Assembly (NCBI RefSeq): GCF_025370935.1
Contig: NC_133494.1
Location: 11,841,144-11,905,143, forward strand
DNA: 64,000 bases
Direction of reading: 5' to 3'
DNA from: Choristoneura fumiferana
Taxonomy: Eukaryota; Arthropoda; Insecta; Lepidoptera; Tortricidae
Part shown: positions 1 to 13,409 of the stretch, one piece after another
Numbering within the stretch: the first letter of the stretch is position 1
How the letters are laid out: every line of letters begins with the position of its first letter
Program-made: the position numbers and the translations under genes
The notes under the pieces: generated by a model
Databases searched by the model: none
What the model was told of the DNA's origin: nothing
Seen by the model: only the letters and a program-made list of their open reading frames with translations

Positions 1-52
1 TAGATTTAGTATAGGTTTCCTAAAAATGTAACCCTGAGTATTAGCTCTTTTG

Positions 53-350
53 GCCGCCGTGATGGCCTAGTGGTTTGACCTACGGCCTCTCAAGCAGAGG
101 ATCGTGGGTTCAAACCCCGACTCGTACCTCTGAGTTTTTCGAAATTCATGTGCAAATTACATTTGAAATTACCACGAGCTTCGCGGTGAAGGAGAACATC
201 GTGAGGAAACCTGTTCAAACCTGTGAAGCAATTCAATGGTGTGTGTGAAGTTCCCAATCTGCACTGGGCCCGCGTGGGAACTATGGCCCAAGCCATGCTG
301 CGAGGTCTGTGCTCAACAGTGGGACGTATATAGGCTGGGATGATGATAAC
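53..350 (+). mobile_element. tRNA-derived SINE, family A, near full length
   Basis: The head has a pol III A box (TGGCCTAGTGG) and B box (GGTTCAAACCC). A conserved body follows (CACGAGCTTCGCGGTGAAGG, GAGGAAACCTG, CAATTCAATGG, GTTCCCAATC), and the tail is CAGTGGGACGTATATAGGC with a GATGATGAT end. The same head, body and tail recur at 53063-53371, and parts recur elsewhere in the window. Confidence 0.8.
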
Positions 351-794
351 TAGCTATTTTAATAATACTTGCCGAAACGGTAATGACGAAAAAAAAAACG
401 ACGCAAAAAAGCTGAGTATTTACTCATCAGTATGCTGACTGGTGTATACAAAACGGTAACACGAAATTTTTTCAAGCAACAGGGGGTTCCTAAACTGTGC
501 GTCGTGACGTGCATGAGCGTCGCGACACTTAGGCAGTAACAGTGGGGCGGAAGGGATGGCCCACCCGGAGCCTCCAGTCCCGGGAGGCCTCCAAATGTAC
601 CTACGTAAGTTCTCTTGATAAAGTCCTAATTCCTCAACGAGGCTGAAAATATCCATAGTGCTTCTAATACTTCTAATACTGGGAGCCTCATTCAGTTTTG
701 CCACCCGGGGCCCCGAATGAGCTTAGTCCGGTGTCAAACAAAACATTTTGTTTGCAAAACATTTTTCGACTGCTTCCGAGTATCATATTGAGCT

Positions 795-960
795 GAATTT
801 TAGATTACTTATGTAAGTTCGGTGTCAATACAATAATTCGGTAGTGAAATTCTGGTGGTCCGCCCAAAATTGACACCGCATGACGGTAAGTAGTTTGGAT
901 GACAATGTCAGTAATCAACAAAAGTACAGTCAGCCATAAAAACTTGTATTAAAACTATTT
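795..960 (+). repeat. Dispersed repeat, 'GACTGTACTT' family, partial
   Basis: It contains TTCGGTAGTGAAATTCTGGT, AAAAGTACAGTCAGC and AAACTTG blocks that also appear at 3363-3690 and, inverted, at 26165-26462 and 35555-35735. Confidence 0.6.
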
Positions 961-2321
961 TTATAACAAGAAAATTTCTTATTATGAAGAGACGCAATGG
1001 CGCATTTAACGTTAATGCAAATAGAAGGTAAATGCTATCGAGGTTTAGCTCTACCACAGTTGTATTTAGTGGGCTAAAAGCTAGGTCAAGCAGTTTGTTA
1101 GGCCGTGTGAAGCTTGCTATTGAGTGAGAGACATTATAGTTACCCAGAAGTGATATACTTCATATGCAAGTAGTAAGTTTCATTCAGTTGCCCTTTCCTA
1201 TTACTGCATACAATTGAAGGCCAGATTGTTTGCCGCTCAGTAGGTATATGTTGTCCATTTCACTACTTTTAATTATGACTCACTGTGTTTATATAAAATT
1301 ACTTATTCCGGGTGATAGTGCAAAATCATCTTAGTTTTATCGTAATTGCATGATTCATTCGTATAATTGATGTTTACTTATATATTGACGAAAAGAATTA
1401 TGATTTCCCTACTAATCCGCAAACGGATTATTACGATGTAAAATAGTCTGTTCAATGGAAAGTGAGTAATTTCAGAGAATCAAGAATATCATCGATCAAT
1501 TTGAAAACAAAATTTACGCATATTATCTAATACAAATATACCTTACATAAGCTGAAAAATGGTGTGATTTAGTATCAAATACAAATCAAGAAAATGCGTC
1601 TTTCGAATTTCAACTCATAGTGTTCAACCTTAAAGTATCACATATTTAACACAGAAAATTCAGGTTATGATGGGCTTACATACAAATATAAACAGAGCGC
1701 AAATGTATTAATATTTGCGCGTTAGCCACCTCACGTGCTGGCGTGAATCAGAGAGACGCAATTATAACAATTGGCGACTATAAGTAGGCAATACGAGAAC
1801 AATCCATGTGTTTAGAGGAATCAGTCGTACTTCCACAGCAGGGTTAATACGTCAAGAGTTAAATTTACTTCGAGTTGCTGATGTCAGACGCTTCACCTAG
1901 ATTTCTGCTTTCGGCGTGTGATTCTTTTCCCCACAAATAGATGGCAGCAGTGAACTAAGCAAGGCGACCGTCGATTTACTGTCAATTTTTATAGTTTAAG
2001 GATGGTTTGAATAGTTGTGACTAGTAAAAAACAACACTATTGTAAAGCAAGTCATAAACAACAGGATGTAACACTGTATTTTTGTAATACTTATAACGGG
2101 AATTAGATATTTTTTTTCAGTTTTCACTGTAAAATACTTTGCGACGAACGAAGAAGATGTTTATATGCAAGAGAAGAAGCACGCAAACGGCAACGGACAA
2201 CGTAGTAGCATGGCGTCGCGTCAGGAAGAGCGGCGGAGGCGACGCGCGGCGAGTTTTCCGGGTAACACAGCCTCATATAGGCGAAGGCGAGGCGGGGGCG
2301 TCGAGTCGGAGCGACACTCAC

Positions 2322-2451
2322 TGTAAAATATCCAACTACAGCTGACTGTGTCGGTGATGGTGGTGACGATGCCGCCGGAGGCGTCACACGCGTCGAGGCG
2401 CTCGATGCGTTCGAGGCGGCGCAGGCGCGCGGGCGCGGGCAGCGGGGTCAT
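2322..2451 (-). CDS. Candidate first coding exon of a minus-strand gene leaving the window
   Basis: An ATG with G at -3 lies at 2451-2449 within a CpG-rich island. It opens a frame beginning MTPLPAPARLRRLERIER and running through GGIVTTITDTVS, with high GC at third positions. The frame meets a strong donor (A/GTGAGT) at 2322 after 43 codons plus one base. The protein is not recognised and has no signal peptide. The next exon was not found and may lie beyond position 1. It could instead be 5' leader sequence with chance coding potential. Confidence 0.35.
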
Positions 2452-2780
2452 GGCGCGTCCTCTCGCGGAGACAGTGCGCCGAGCACTGCACGCCGCCGCG
2501 CCGCCCGCTCGAAATAATCGGCGGGAGAGCCGGGAGCGGGCGGTGCAACAAACAAACCGCCGCTATTCGCGGTGCGGTGAGTCAGCGACGTCAGCCGTAG
2601 CTAAATGCGGACACCGTGTGCTGCCCGCCCTTCGTGAGGTTTTCTGCCGTTTTCGCTGGCAGGGCGCGCGCGCAGCGCTCTCTGCAGCCGGTCGACGACC
2701 CGCGCCCACGCGCCTCTTGCACCCGGCACCGGCACCGAGCCCCATGCTCCTGCGCCACGCCATAACTGCTCTTTACTGAT
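2452..2780 (-). promoter_or_regulatory. CpG-rich island, probable promoter
   Basis: This is a GC- and CpG-rich stretch in an AT-rich region. It includes an AP-1-type TGAGTCA next to a CRE-like GACGTCA (about 2578-2593) and several CG-dense blocks. It directly precedes the candidate first exon ending at 2322. Arg/Ala-rich reading frames on both strands come from the base composition and are not genes. Confidence 0.4.
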
Positions 2781-5700
2781 GGCTAGGGACTAGACTGCTA
2801 CCATAACACGAAACCTAAACACAAACATCCGTAGAATTTAGAGCGTCTGTTTCGGAAGATCTGTGCCTGCAGATCGCACATGCTCTACAATACCAGGCAG
2901 GATGTCTGTTACTACGACGAGCCATATGTTGCTAACTGAAATCTAGAGCCGACACCGACACGTTTGAGGCAGTTGGTAGTGACAATCTACCTGTATTGCA
3001 TAACATCAGCATGTACCTTATACATATAATTTATGGCTTTATTAAATAAATAAATAAAAAATATCGACGCGTCAAACAATGGTGAACTAAGCCAAAATTC
3101 CTTACATACGTTGACATAATTGATTACCGAGTTATGACGCAGATTATAATAGTTGATGTCGGATTGATGCATCGAGGTAGCGTCAACATGTTTACGGTGG
3201 GTAGCTATGACGAGCGGCCTATGCGCAGAGCAAGGGCCCGCGCGATTGCGGCATCGACGGCCCTTATTCATAGAACGAATGCACGACCACTGTATGAAAG
3301 GTGCAGTGCGCTAAAGTGTAGGACTGTAGTTATATAGACCAGTTAGAAAAACATTATTTTTTACAAGCTTTTATTTAGTTTCACCTGTCCTGTTGTCTGT
3401 CTGTCTGTATTCTAATCTTGCAAGTTAAATCCAATCAACTTCCACTAGTTGGATTGACCTGAAATTTGGCATACTTATGTAAATGCATGACAATATAATA
3501 ATTTGGTAGTGACATCCTGGTAGTCCGGCCAAGATCGTCTCCACAGGAGGGAACTATTCAACGGTTAATGGCATCGACTTGAAACTTGGTATGTATGTAC
3601 CTAAATGTAGTTTGGGTCAACAAAAAGTGCAGTCAGCAAAAAAAACTTATTAAAAATATTTTTTTTACCAAAAAACTTACTTTCAATAAATAAATAATTA
3701 ATCCTTTAGATATGTTTAAGTTATATATGTATGTGTTATATGTTTCAGTATTTTTTTTTTATTTAAATATGTGTACCGATATTAATCATTTACAATCTAC
3801 AAAAAATAGGAGAGTGGTAAAAGTTCGAAGCTTTTTTTATCGCTCCCGTCTTTGTAATGACATTGGCCTTTCCCTCAAACTAAAAATGCGACAAAAACGA
3901 TTCATCAGATCCGATCTATACGTCAAAATTGTAATCGATTGATTTACGCATTACTTAGCAGAGATCTATTTCAACAATCAACCTCGTTGTTTCGCAACCA
4001 CACGCGCAAGACAGCTACGTCTTTGCGACACAGGAATATGGGTTATAGGTGTATTTGAGTAACAAATAGGTTGTAGTTCAGCAGATTTTCTACCTAGAAT
4101 TTAATAGCAAATGCACATAACGACGAATGTAAGTTTGGTACATTAACAGACGGGACCTAACAAATAGAACTTAATTGAAACCAAAATAACATTTAGGGAA
4201 AATAGACTACAATCATTTGAGAGAATTCTATTTCTTTGCTAATGACATGAGAAAAGTGAGGTAAGATTTGACGGCGTTGAGTGCATTTAGCCTAATTGAT
4301 TTATGTAGACGATCATATAAATAAGTTTTGGCCCAGAATTACGTATGTAAGTACATACGTCATGAGGTAATATTAATAAATCATGAAATCATATTGCACG
4401 CAACGTTCACTTACGGCTAACATACTTCAGAATGCCCAAACGTTGCCTAGAACGTGTTGAAAGTTCGCCAATTCATCTTATTCTAGATTGCAATATCTTT
4501 AACTCAAAACAAAAACGTACAGCTGGCACATCAATAATCCGTGTAAAAGGGAAATTAAATAGGTAGCGGTATGAAGAAGTTAGTTAATTTTTATTTATTT
4601 AAAACTTCACTTTTAATTAAAAACAAATCTTGCTTTATTTTTACCCAGTTCAATATGCAACGCTATGACGACTTGAAATTTGGCACAAGTAAAGTCAACC
4701 AATTTAATTCCCTACCACAACCAAAGAACTTCATCACAGTGTCATTCACGTCATTTATGGGGTAAAAGCGAAAACTAGCCAGCCGCAAAAGGACGTGGCG
4801 AAACAATAAGAATTTCTTGTATGTAGCCCTTGTAGGAAGAACTATGGAACCCTAAAAATGAGAATCCTTGTCCTAAACGTTAACTGATTTTGATCAATTT
4901 TCGACATGTTGCCAGTAAAAATTTAATGAAGGTTTGTACATTAGATTTTATTTTTACATTAGGTTATATTTCTACACAAGGCTGTTAAAGTAGGTTTCTT
5001 ATCTAATCAGTTTAGATACTTATTGTTTTTAATTTGCCTCACCTAAAATATCACGCAATATCACGCTTATACGTATGAAAAATAAACTTTAAAGGGACAG
5101 GGATCAAGAGACCGATATAAAAAGTAAGGTCATAAAAAGGATTAATTTTTATGTGTGACTCATGTAAAATTATAGATTTACTATGGTGTCATCAAGCGTC
5201 TAGCACGTGCCCTTAGAAAATAATGCACGACAGCGCCTCGTGCCAACTCCGCGCTTTAATAGCTCATTACACCCGTATAACTAACGCGGCTTAAAGACTG
5301 CTCTAAATAATCCGACACATAAATCTTAACGAACAGCGGAAGTGGAAGACGAGTTATTTGTTTTAAATTTCCGCAACTAGACCACATTGTTAACATCTCG
5401 ACGCGTTATGACTGGGCGTTATTCTCGAAGCGTCGTTTATACTCTATCGCTTTACTGGTTTAAGAATATGCTCAGGTGATACATGTATTTATAATGAGCA
5501 ATTAGCGCAAATGCGGCGTTAGAGGAGCGATAATTAACGAGTCTGAGGCGAAGACAGGGCGCGGTGTGCTGGGGTGCTGACGGACGGCTCGCGGCTCCCG
5601 CCGCCTGGATATGTATGACTAATACACGCTAAAATTTACGACTTCTAACTTCGATGAACCATAAAATTTAAACCGGGAACGGGAAATTTTACGCGTATTT

Positions 5701-8700
5701 TATTCTGGCACGGCCCAAACTTGGGACGAGAAAGCAACTAGATGCGTGATTTAGAAACAAATAGACATAAATTTAGAATGAGATGTGTCATTTGATAGAC
5801 GGTAACTAATGTTAGTGACATAATTGAATTATAACGAGCGTCAGCAATGAGCGTCACATTTGACGAATCAGCTCAGGTGTCAGTCTCAGCCGTTTAGGAA
5901 TCACGAGCTGAAACATGACAATGGATGGGAATCTGTGTTGGCAATCCCGGCACTCTTATCGCAGCGATCGCCCGCACCGCGATCGTTAGTGGATGCAAAT
6001 ACTTCGCAACAGACATTAATGGACTCTGGTGATATGTGACGGCTGTTGTTGCAGATAGGGCCAAACAAAACACACCTACTAGGTAAACAAGTTTTAGAAA
6101 TGTTGCAAATAGAGCTGCTATTTTTCACCGGGCCAGATTGCGTAAACTAAAGGTTACTTTGTGGGTTTATAGGGACAACTTGATTTAATGGCGGGTCGAA
6201 AAATTACACAGGTCTGTCTTTCAGAGTGGCGTGTTCCGCGTATCTGTTCGTTCGGTAATCCAATAAATCTGGGTGTGAAGGAAACTTCTCTTTGATCGGT
6301 GGCGTTAATATGTTTTCGATTTGGCGTCGGGACGGGCCGCAGACCGCCCCGGTTGCGTCAGTCGCGCTGACATCTTGCGGAAACTGTCCAAGGCTCGACT
6401 AAAATTCTATAATCAACCTGATTTATAGTTACAGCCGTCCATCGGGGTAATGTCTACAGAATCGGTTAACGCTTCTCGACATTGAAGAGTTGCATGAGAG
6501 CTGGAGCGAGCAGACCATTCCCATGTTACACAATTTATTTCTACACTTGGTTTGAACTCATAATGCGGCTATCTCGTATTTTTTTGAAGAAAAATCAACA
6601 CATGCCACGGGACTATAAACTAAAATGTAACAAAAAGAACAAAGCTAGGTTTTATTTTCGGTGGATAGGGTTGTTGGCACCTTTGATCGATGTTTTTTTT
6701 TGAAGGAGCTTTTATCTAAATATATGCCGAGATCTACGTATACTACACACCACCACATAACTACCCACTACTATTTATGACTTGAAAGAAAATAAATTTG
6801 AACAGGAAAACAACTTTCTAAGTCATAATAGTAATAGTGCACAAAAAAACAACGATCCGAAATGGAAGGGTAAATAATAAATTATCCAAATTAAAATACG
6901 TGCATTAACTCAGCGTCGATTGCCAAAACATGTTCAGAATGTCCAAACTTTTAATGTCGGGATCACGTTAGGCGGGTGACAGCGTGTTACGTCTCATCCA
7001 GCCATCGAAAAAACTCTGATTCACCGGAGACACTTTTATTCGGTACGGAAATATCTCCGACGCGAAATTAGGCGTCCTTGCGAACATTTTTAAAAGTAAA
7101 TAAGGACAATAATACATGGGTAAATCAGTACAAAGCGGCCAACTTGAATGACTCGTGCGAAAAGCACGCAAGACGCTCCAATCGCACTGCCGTCAAGGGT
7201 TTGTTAGTACCTACCTAATCTATATTAAGAGGGGCATTATTTGGGTATGTGCTAGGAAAGAGGGCAGTTTACAATAGCTTGCCAAATTCACGGCGAAACT
7301 AGAACTGGGCCAGTCACCATTAATGTGCTATTTAACGTGATTGTTTCCAGATCACATCAAAGAATTGTTTGGATACGGATACAAAGCAGGAGCAAGGCAC
7401 CGCGGCCGACGACGGCAGCTGACTGGAAGATTAAGACTAGCTAAATTAGCTTTTTATTACGGTTCTTCGTTTCAAAGTTCCAAAAACCCAAAATGTTCGA
7501 AACAAACTCGGCGTTCGTTCGGAGTTTGCGTAACAGATTTCTTTTAAACAAACCGAAGATCTTTGTTTAGCTTCGTATACTACAGCGAGTGGGCGAGGGG
7601 CCGAGTCGGAAGTGGATTAAAAGGCGAATTATAGCCGGTGGCGTCGTTAGTAGGGCATTTTATTACTGATGATGACATAATACCTACGACTATTCCTTAG
7701 CAATAATACATCATTGAATACTTGGACTTTTGGCTCGTCGTTTATCACTCGGGATTGTTCGTTTACCTTCAGTTTGACGACTAGCCCCGCCTAGTGGCGT
7801 TGCTCGTGAATATAAATACTACGATCTAATTGGGTAACCTAGTTGCATTAAAAACGAGCATTAAGAGTAAAAATCGTATCATTTCTTAATATTTTAAAGA
7901 ACTTGTAGAAAGAAAACGAACGTAGATTTTTTTATCGCCAACTCTCCAAGTTCGATGCGAAGGGCAATCACAGTAAGTACTTTACAGATGTACGTAAAAG
8001 ATAGAATAGTTCTCGCGTAGGCAATAGGAAGTAATACAAAAGCTATTGGCAAAGGTGGCGTTGTGAAATAGCGCGGCTGAGTCACGAGGGTATTTGAGGC
8101 GCGAGCGACCAGCCCCTTCGGCGAATGCTTGCTCGTTTACACGCTATCAAATATTCAATTAAATATATAACAAATTATGGCTTTTTCTCATGTAAACGGT
8201 ATCATCAAACTAATGGCATTGTTTCCCATTGCCTGTCTTAAAGCTGCCAATCCCCAAACCCCAATCCTCTTTAAGAGCTCTACATGTTTGAGTTATTTGT
8301 AATTTTTCTTGAAGCAAACAAAATAAATTAGAACAGGAGGCAAGGAAGTGCATGTTTCTCACGTAAGGTTATTTTAGGTTGGTGTGTTGACTCCTTTTTT
8401 TAAATTAGTAGCAAATATTATATTTAAGGGACATTTGACACCAATTGACCTAGTCCCAAACTAAGCAAAGCTTGTACTATGGATACTAGGCAGCGGATAA
8501 ACATACGTCTATAGATAAATGGGTCAATCAACTATTTTACCGACACTTTGGGCGTCTCCTGCGTTACCAAAATTGTCTCTGGCGTTACCAATAAAAATCG
8601 TACTTCCAACAAGATATTTCATGGTTTAATAGGTTGAACTTACGTAGGATGGCATGTATTCATGTACACCATCTATTAAATAACAGAAAAAACATACTTA

Positions 8701-8830
8701 CTTACAAAAATCTGCAAGTGTTTGAAAAATGTCGCGGAGAGATTAGTGTAGATAAAAAAGTTGATTGGCCCAAATACTTACATACTTAAATATAGATGTA
8801 GTGATCAACCTTAAGTCAATGTCATAAAGA
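2781..8830. other. No gene identified; a GC island and conserved-looking spacers
   Basis: Apart from the repeat at 3363-3690, I see no coding frame with support. GC-rich unique patches stand out at 5520-5610 and 6300-6370. At 7351-7423 a splice-acceptor-like TTGTTTCCAG precedes a short plus-strand frame ending DDGS and a stop; this is only a weak exon candidate. The remainder is AT-rich and unassigned. Confidence 0.4.
3363..3690 (+). repeat. Dispersed repeat, 'GACTGTACTT' family, fullest copy
   Basis: It starts TTACAAGCTTTTATTTAG and runs through GAAATTTGGCATACTTATGT, TTTGGTAGTGACATCCTGGT and GGTCAACAAAAAGTGCAGTC. It has no reading frame or terminal inverted repeat. Four copies of this family are in the window. 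Confidence 0.65.
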
Positions 8831-8839
8831 CTTAGTCAT

Positions 8840-8960
8840 GGAAAAACTTTTCTCACTTTAACTGTACATATTAAACATCCAAGACCCGAGAACAAAGATT
8901 CGTATTGTTCATACAAATATCTGCCCCGGCCAGGGATCGAACCCGATGTGTGTTTCGATT
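8840..8960 (-). mobile_element. tRNA-derived SINE fragment, third type
   Basis: The minus strand contains a B box (GGGTTCGATCCCTGGCCGG) followed by GGGCAGATATTTGTATGAA, a layout typical of lepidopteran tRNA-derived SINEs. No A box can be placed confidently. Confidence 0.5.
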
Positions 8961-11637
8961 GGGTCCAAATTAAAGTTAATTTATTTTATAATATAATATT
9001 TAGACAAATCGGCTACAATGAAAACTTGTTAACATAGTAGTACGCGTCAGAGCTAAATAGCGTACTAAACCGCATTTCGAATGTGCAAGGTGGATAGCAA
9101 AATACACGAGAAAACCTGGCACATGCCACAAAGTACTTGTGTAAAGTATTTGTTTGAGTGACAAGGACTAGTGTGAGGCGATTACGCGCGAGGAGAGGTA
9201 ATAGAGGACCGACATAACACCGGTTAGCGTAAACGTAAGCCCGCGGTAAGCGCCGCGGCCGGCAGTGACGCAGGCGCGAGCCCCGACCTACTTATGTCGT
9301 CGAAAAAATCAGCAGATGTTCAACTTTGAGGCGGGATATATCGAGCGGGGCAGAATGTGTTGTTCCGAATAGAAATAAACTTGTCACATATTTTGATTGT
9401 ATCTAGAGCGGGCGGTTAGTCATGTCGCGGAGCCGATGCCAACGGCCCGGCCGTGCCTGCGAGTGCGCACCACAGCAGCTATAAAGGCAAGGCAACGGTT
9501 CCAGACCGGGCTGCTGAATCATGGCGGCCATTGGCGGCCGGCACCGGCCAGGCGCCGTCTGCAAAATGTCTCTACAATAATCCTTCACGACTCTCCATCT
9601 GATGTTTATTGCGACAACAAAAGAATGTACTTACTAACAAATCCCGCTTAATATCGTGTTAAAGTGGGATTTGACGCAATAAAAAAGTTTCGCTTTCGCT
9701 CCACCGCGCTGGAAAATACAAGCAAATAAAAGCCGTGGTAATTTGCTATAATTGTTTAACAGAAATACACCACCATTATCATTGCAGCCTACGCTCACTA
9801 CGAATAAACTCGCGCGCACGTGCTCGTGCGCTGTTACATTTCAACAAACAGTTCTTTTAGAGTTCCCTTGAAATAGAAGTGCGCGAGCTCGGTACTCAGC
9901 GCATGATAACAGTTACGTAAACATAATTATTTTTGTATCATCAAAGAGGGATATTTTATTAGCACCGCTTTGAGATGTCGCTACAATAAAGAGTTAACAA
10001 TGGGAATAAATTTAGACCGGTCGTAATATTGGACAGCGGCCGAGCAAGGAGCGGGGAGGTGTCGGTTGCCATAGGCAGTGGCGGTGGCCGGGATTAATCT
10101 AGCTCGTATATTTAATTGTTTACATCTGCGGTGCACGCGAGCCCTACCGCGCATCGTAAAATAATTAGCGGTGATTCATCTGCGCGCCGAAAGCCGCTCG
10201 CCGCTCGATCGCGCTAGGTGCGGGCTTTTGGCATGGCCTTATGACAGCCGATTATTCCGCTGTCGGCGATCGTTAGTGCAGATTACTTTACTGCGGCTGG
10301 ATGTCAATATTTTTCTCATCTCCCCAGTAGCAGCATTCGTAAAAAATAGGCAATCTCACAAGTCAATAAGATCATGGCAGCTTTCAAGTTCAGGATAAAT
10401 TTTTAAAAATATCAATGATAATTTGTCTCGTTCTTCAATTTAAGGAACGAAAAAATATCATTTGCATATTTGGCTCTATATTTAAAACAACAATGACAAA
10501 AATATAATTTTCTCTTCTCCTGTTTTCAAAAAAAAAAAAGACAATGAACTTGAAAATATTAAGAAGCAGAAATTGAAAACTACCTATAACACAATAACAC
10601 AAGACATAAATGTAGGCACGCGTTTTACCTACGCAACCATTTACCTAAAAAGGCTAAGAGATATTTAATGTTTAATTATAGACACCTATATCACTACCAA
10701 TTTCATTCCATGATGCCAGACGTGCCCGGCAGCAGCAAATAGCCACTTGTGAATAATATCGTATCATAAGTAGATACCTACTTTGTATAAGGGGTGAGGT
10801 ATACCAATGCCAAAATGCATTCAGCAATGGTAAGTGTATACGGACGAAAAAATTTCAGAAGGGGCAAATATTGCAGACAAATTCAGACTTTTATAACAGC
10901 ACACTTTTTGGTTCTTTTAGATGATATATTGATTGTAGGTATCTAAGTAAGTATATCGTTGTGTCTATTAACTAATCGTATAACGTTATCATACATTTAC
11001 TAACGTTGTTGACATTACAAGTTTCTTTTTTATATATTTGCATTTAATTTTATAACTTTACAACAAAACTGTGTTAGTTTTTCTGCGGAGTCGAATATAA
11101 TTGAAAACTGCTTTTCATATCTACCAGAACGCATGTTATGTATGCTATGTATGATGCTGTTGTTTATTTTGCAATGTATACGATATTTTTGGTCTAATGA
11201 CTACGAAGCTTGAGATGTGTCTATTTGTATGCTAATATGTATTTAAGTATGTATCTATATGTTGCTTAGTACGTTTTGCTAAGCTTAACTAGGTCACGTG
11301 ACATTTATTTATTTATTTATACGATAAGGATTAGGTACATATAAAACTCTAAAACCATAAAATACTATGAATAGTCAACTTTGGCAAGTGTACTAAGTTT
11401 GCGAAATTAAGAAATTATCATGTTACATGGATGAGGAAGAGCATTTTGGCGAGAAATAATACTTTAATATAATTAAGCCGTTAAGCGACCTTGAGTCGTT
11501 ATTTATTATATAAAAGGCAAACCACTTTTAGTTCATCTTAGTTTTTTGCTATAGTTATGATATGACTAACCTTCTGAAATTTAATATGGCCAGAGAAATA
11601 TAACTATGTATGCTAATTGAATGTTTATATGAGTAGG
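8961..11637. other. No gene proven; GC-rich islands of possible regulatory DNA
   Basis: Unique GC-rich islands lie at 9180-9300, 9400-9600 and 10020-10300, the last with TTAATTG/TAATTAG homeodomain-type cores beside it. Short frames in them (for example 9588-9403, minus) lack recognisable proteins. 10400-11637 is AT-rich, with no feature called. Confidence 0.4.
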
Positions 11638-11965
11638 TTGGTATATGGAGGAGGCCTATGTCCTACAGGACAGTGGACGTCCTACGGCTGATATTATGAC
11701 GATGAGAAGGTTGAAAAAAGTAATTACTTCAAGATGGCAGACTAGCTAGAGCCTACAGAGTGTTGTCTATAGGTAGGTAATGATCTCGGTATGTAAGTTT
11801 CTACTGCAGGGCACAGATCTCCTCTCAGGATGAGAGGATTTGGGCCGTAGTTCCTACACGAGCCCAGTGCGGATTGGGAACACGATGGATTTCCATCACC
11901 GTAAAGCACATGCTAAATTTCAAACGTAATTTCGCACATAAATTCCGAAAAACTCAATTACAGAA
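11638..11965 (-). mobile_element. SINE family A fragments in opposite orientations
   Basis: Positions 11800-11965 are a minus-strand copy of the family A body (GAGCCCAGTGCGGATTGGGA, then CCGTAAAGCACATG). Positions 11638-11706 are a plus-strand tail fragment (GGAGGCCTATGTCCTACAGG) of the same family or of its partner LINE. Confidence 0.6.
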
Positions 11966-12339
11966 CATGACGATTTCTTAGACTATAGGCAATAATAATT
12001 AAAATAACTTAATGTTAAAAAGTTTCGGGACTTGCAGAAAATAGCCGTTTCAGTTGAACATCAGAGTCAATCGATATAACATCGCGATCATCCACATAGA
12101 TGTACCGAACGGTAATAGACTAGTTGCAGCGAATCGCGCGACGCATGAACTTGGACACAACCCCTGTCACGGATGTCAACAAACTAACGTAGTCGTTCAC
12201 CACTCCGCAACGTGAACAACAATTGGGTAGTTTCCTTGGTTAAAAAAATATTATTATATTTAGTCCGTCAATTAGATTATCAGAAAATATTACACTTATT
12301 TTTTTTGACAATCAAACAAACTTTGTTTTCAACTGACAA

Positions 12340-13115
12340 CAGATCGTTTTTTTGCCGGACTTGCGGTGTTGCATGGCTTATTCGCCGGACCAGGGTCCGG
12401 TGCATGTACATACATTCATTGTAAGCCATACAACACCGCAAGTTCAGTAAAAACCGGCTAAGAGCGTGTCGGACACGCCCGGAATAGGGTTCCGTAGGCA
12501 TTACGAAAAAAATAAGAAATATTATTCTAAGGATTTTGTATTTTGTACGGAATATTCCAAGTTTAGGTATATTTTATACCTTAGGCTGCTATTTACGCTT
12601 AAACTACTAATAATTCTCAAGAAAACTTAACCGTTATAGTTTTCCTTGTAAGTTTGATATACTGACTACGATCCTGAATTTTTTCAAAATTTTCCACGCA
12701 CCGGTTTAGATTTTAGAAGGGGGGAGGGACGCTCAATTTTAATGAATATTTGCACTTTAAAGTTGAATATTTTGCAAACAGATCACTGAATCGAAAAATC
12801 GTTTTAGCAACCCCCTAATGGTTTAAAAAAAACCTATCTAACAATACCCCACACTAGAAGGTTGGATGAGAAAAAAAAATCACCCCCACTTTACGTCTAT
12901 GGGAGGCACTCTAAAAAAATTTTTATTTTTATTTTTTGTTGTACCATTTTGTCGGCAGTTTATATATATATATATATATATTCGTGCAAAATTACAGCTT
13001 TCTAGCATTGATAGTTCCTGAGAAAAGCCGCGAACGGACGGACAGACAGACAGACAGACATGGCGAAACTATAAGGGTTCTGTTTTTGCCATTTTGGCTA
13101 CGGAACCCTAAAAAA
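12340..13115 (-). repeat. Dispersed repeat with GGGTTCCGTA ends and (CTGT)n core
   Basis: The minus strand contains AGGGTTCCGTAGCCAAAATG, (GTCT)n and CAGGAACTATCAATGCTAGA. The same order appears on the plus strand at 52425-52580 and, more diverged, at 45210-45690. The right half of this copy contains a (TA)n microsatellite at 12961-12981. No coding frame was found. Confidence 0.65.
12359..12443. repeat. Inverted repeat with inner GC hairpin
   Basis: The arms CTTGCGGTGTTGCATGGCTTA (12360-12380) and its near reverse complement (12422-12442) flank a second hairpin, CCGGACCAGGGTCCGG (12385-12400). Confidence 0.75.
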
Positions 13116-13204
13116 CCGGTCCGTTGTCCGGTGAAAACAACGGACGTCTACAAGCGGCCTGAGACGTTTGCCTGTGACGTCACTCTATGCTAAAAAATGC
13201 CGCA

Positions 13205-13300
13205 CGGCGTGACGTTACACGAAACTTTAACTGGCTATAACTTCATAATTTATTGTTTAATTGACATAAGAAAAAATACGTGACCAATATTTTCTGATAA
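13205..13300 (+). repeat. Dispersed repeat, uninterrupted copy of the 60070 element
   Basis: ACTTTAACTGGCTATAACTT continues directly into CATAATTTATTGTTTAATTG. The homologous sequence at 60070-60310 is interrupted at this point by a MITE, so this copy shows the empty site. Confidence 0.65.
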
Positions 13301-13409
13301 CTTCACACTTATTCGAATTTTTTAGAAGACTTTTTTAGAATGCGCGTTGCGCAGTTTTAATGTAAGAAACAAGAATGATCGCCTGTCAATAAATAGTAAA
13401 CATTAACAG

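Noticed and set aside
2348..2779. 143-residue plus-strand frame
   Set aside because: Arg/Ala-rich composition follows from the CpG island; no domain and no splice or start support.
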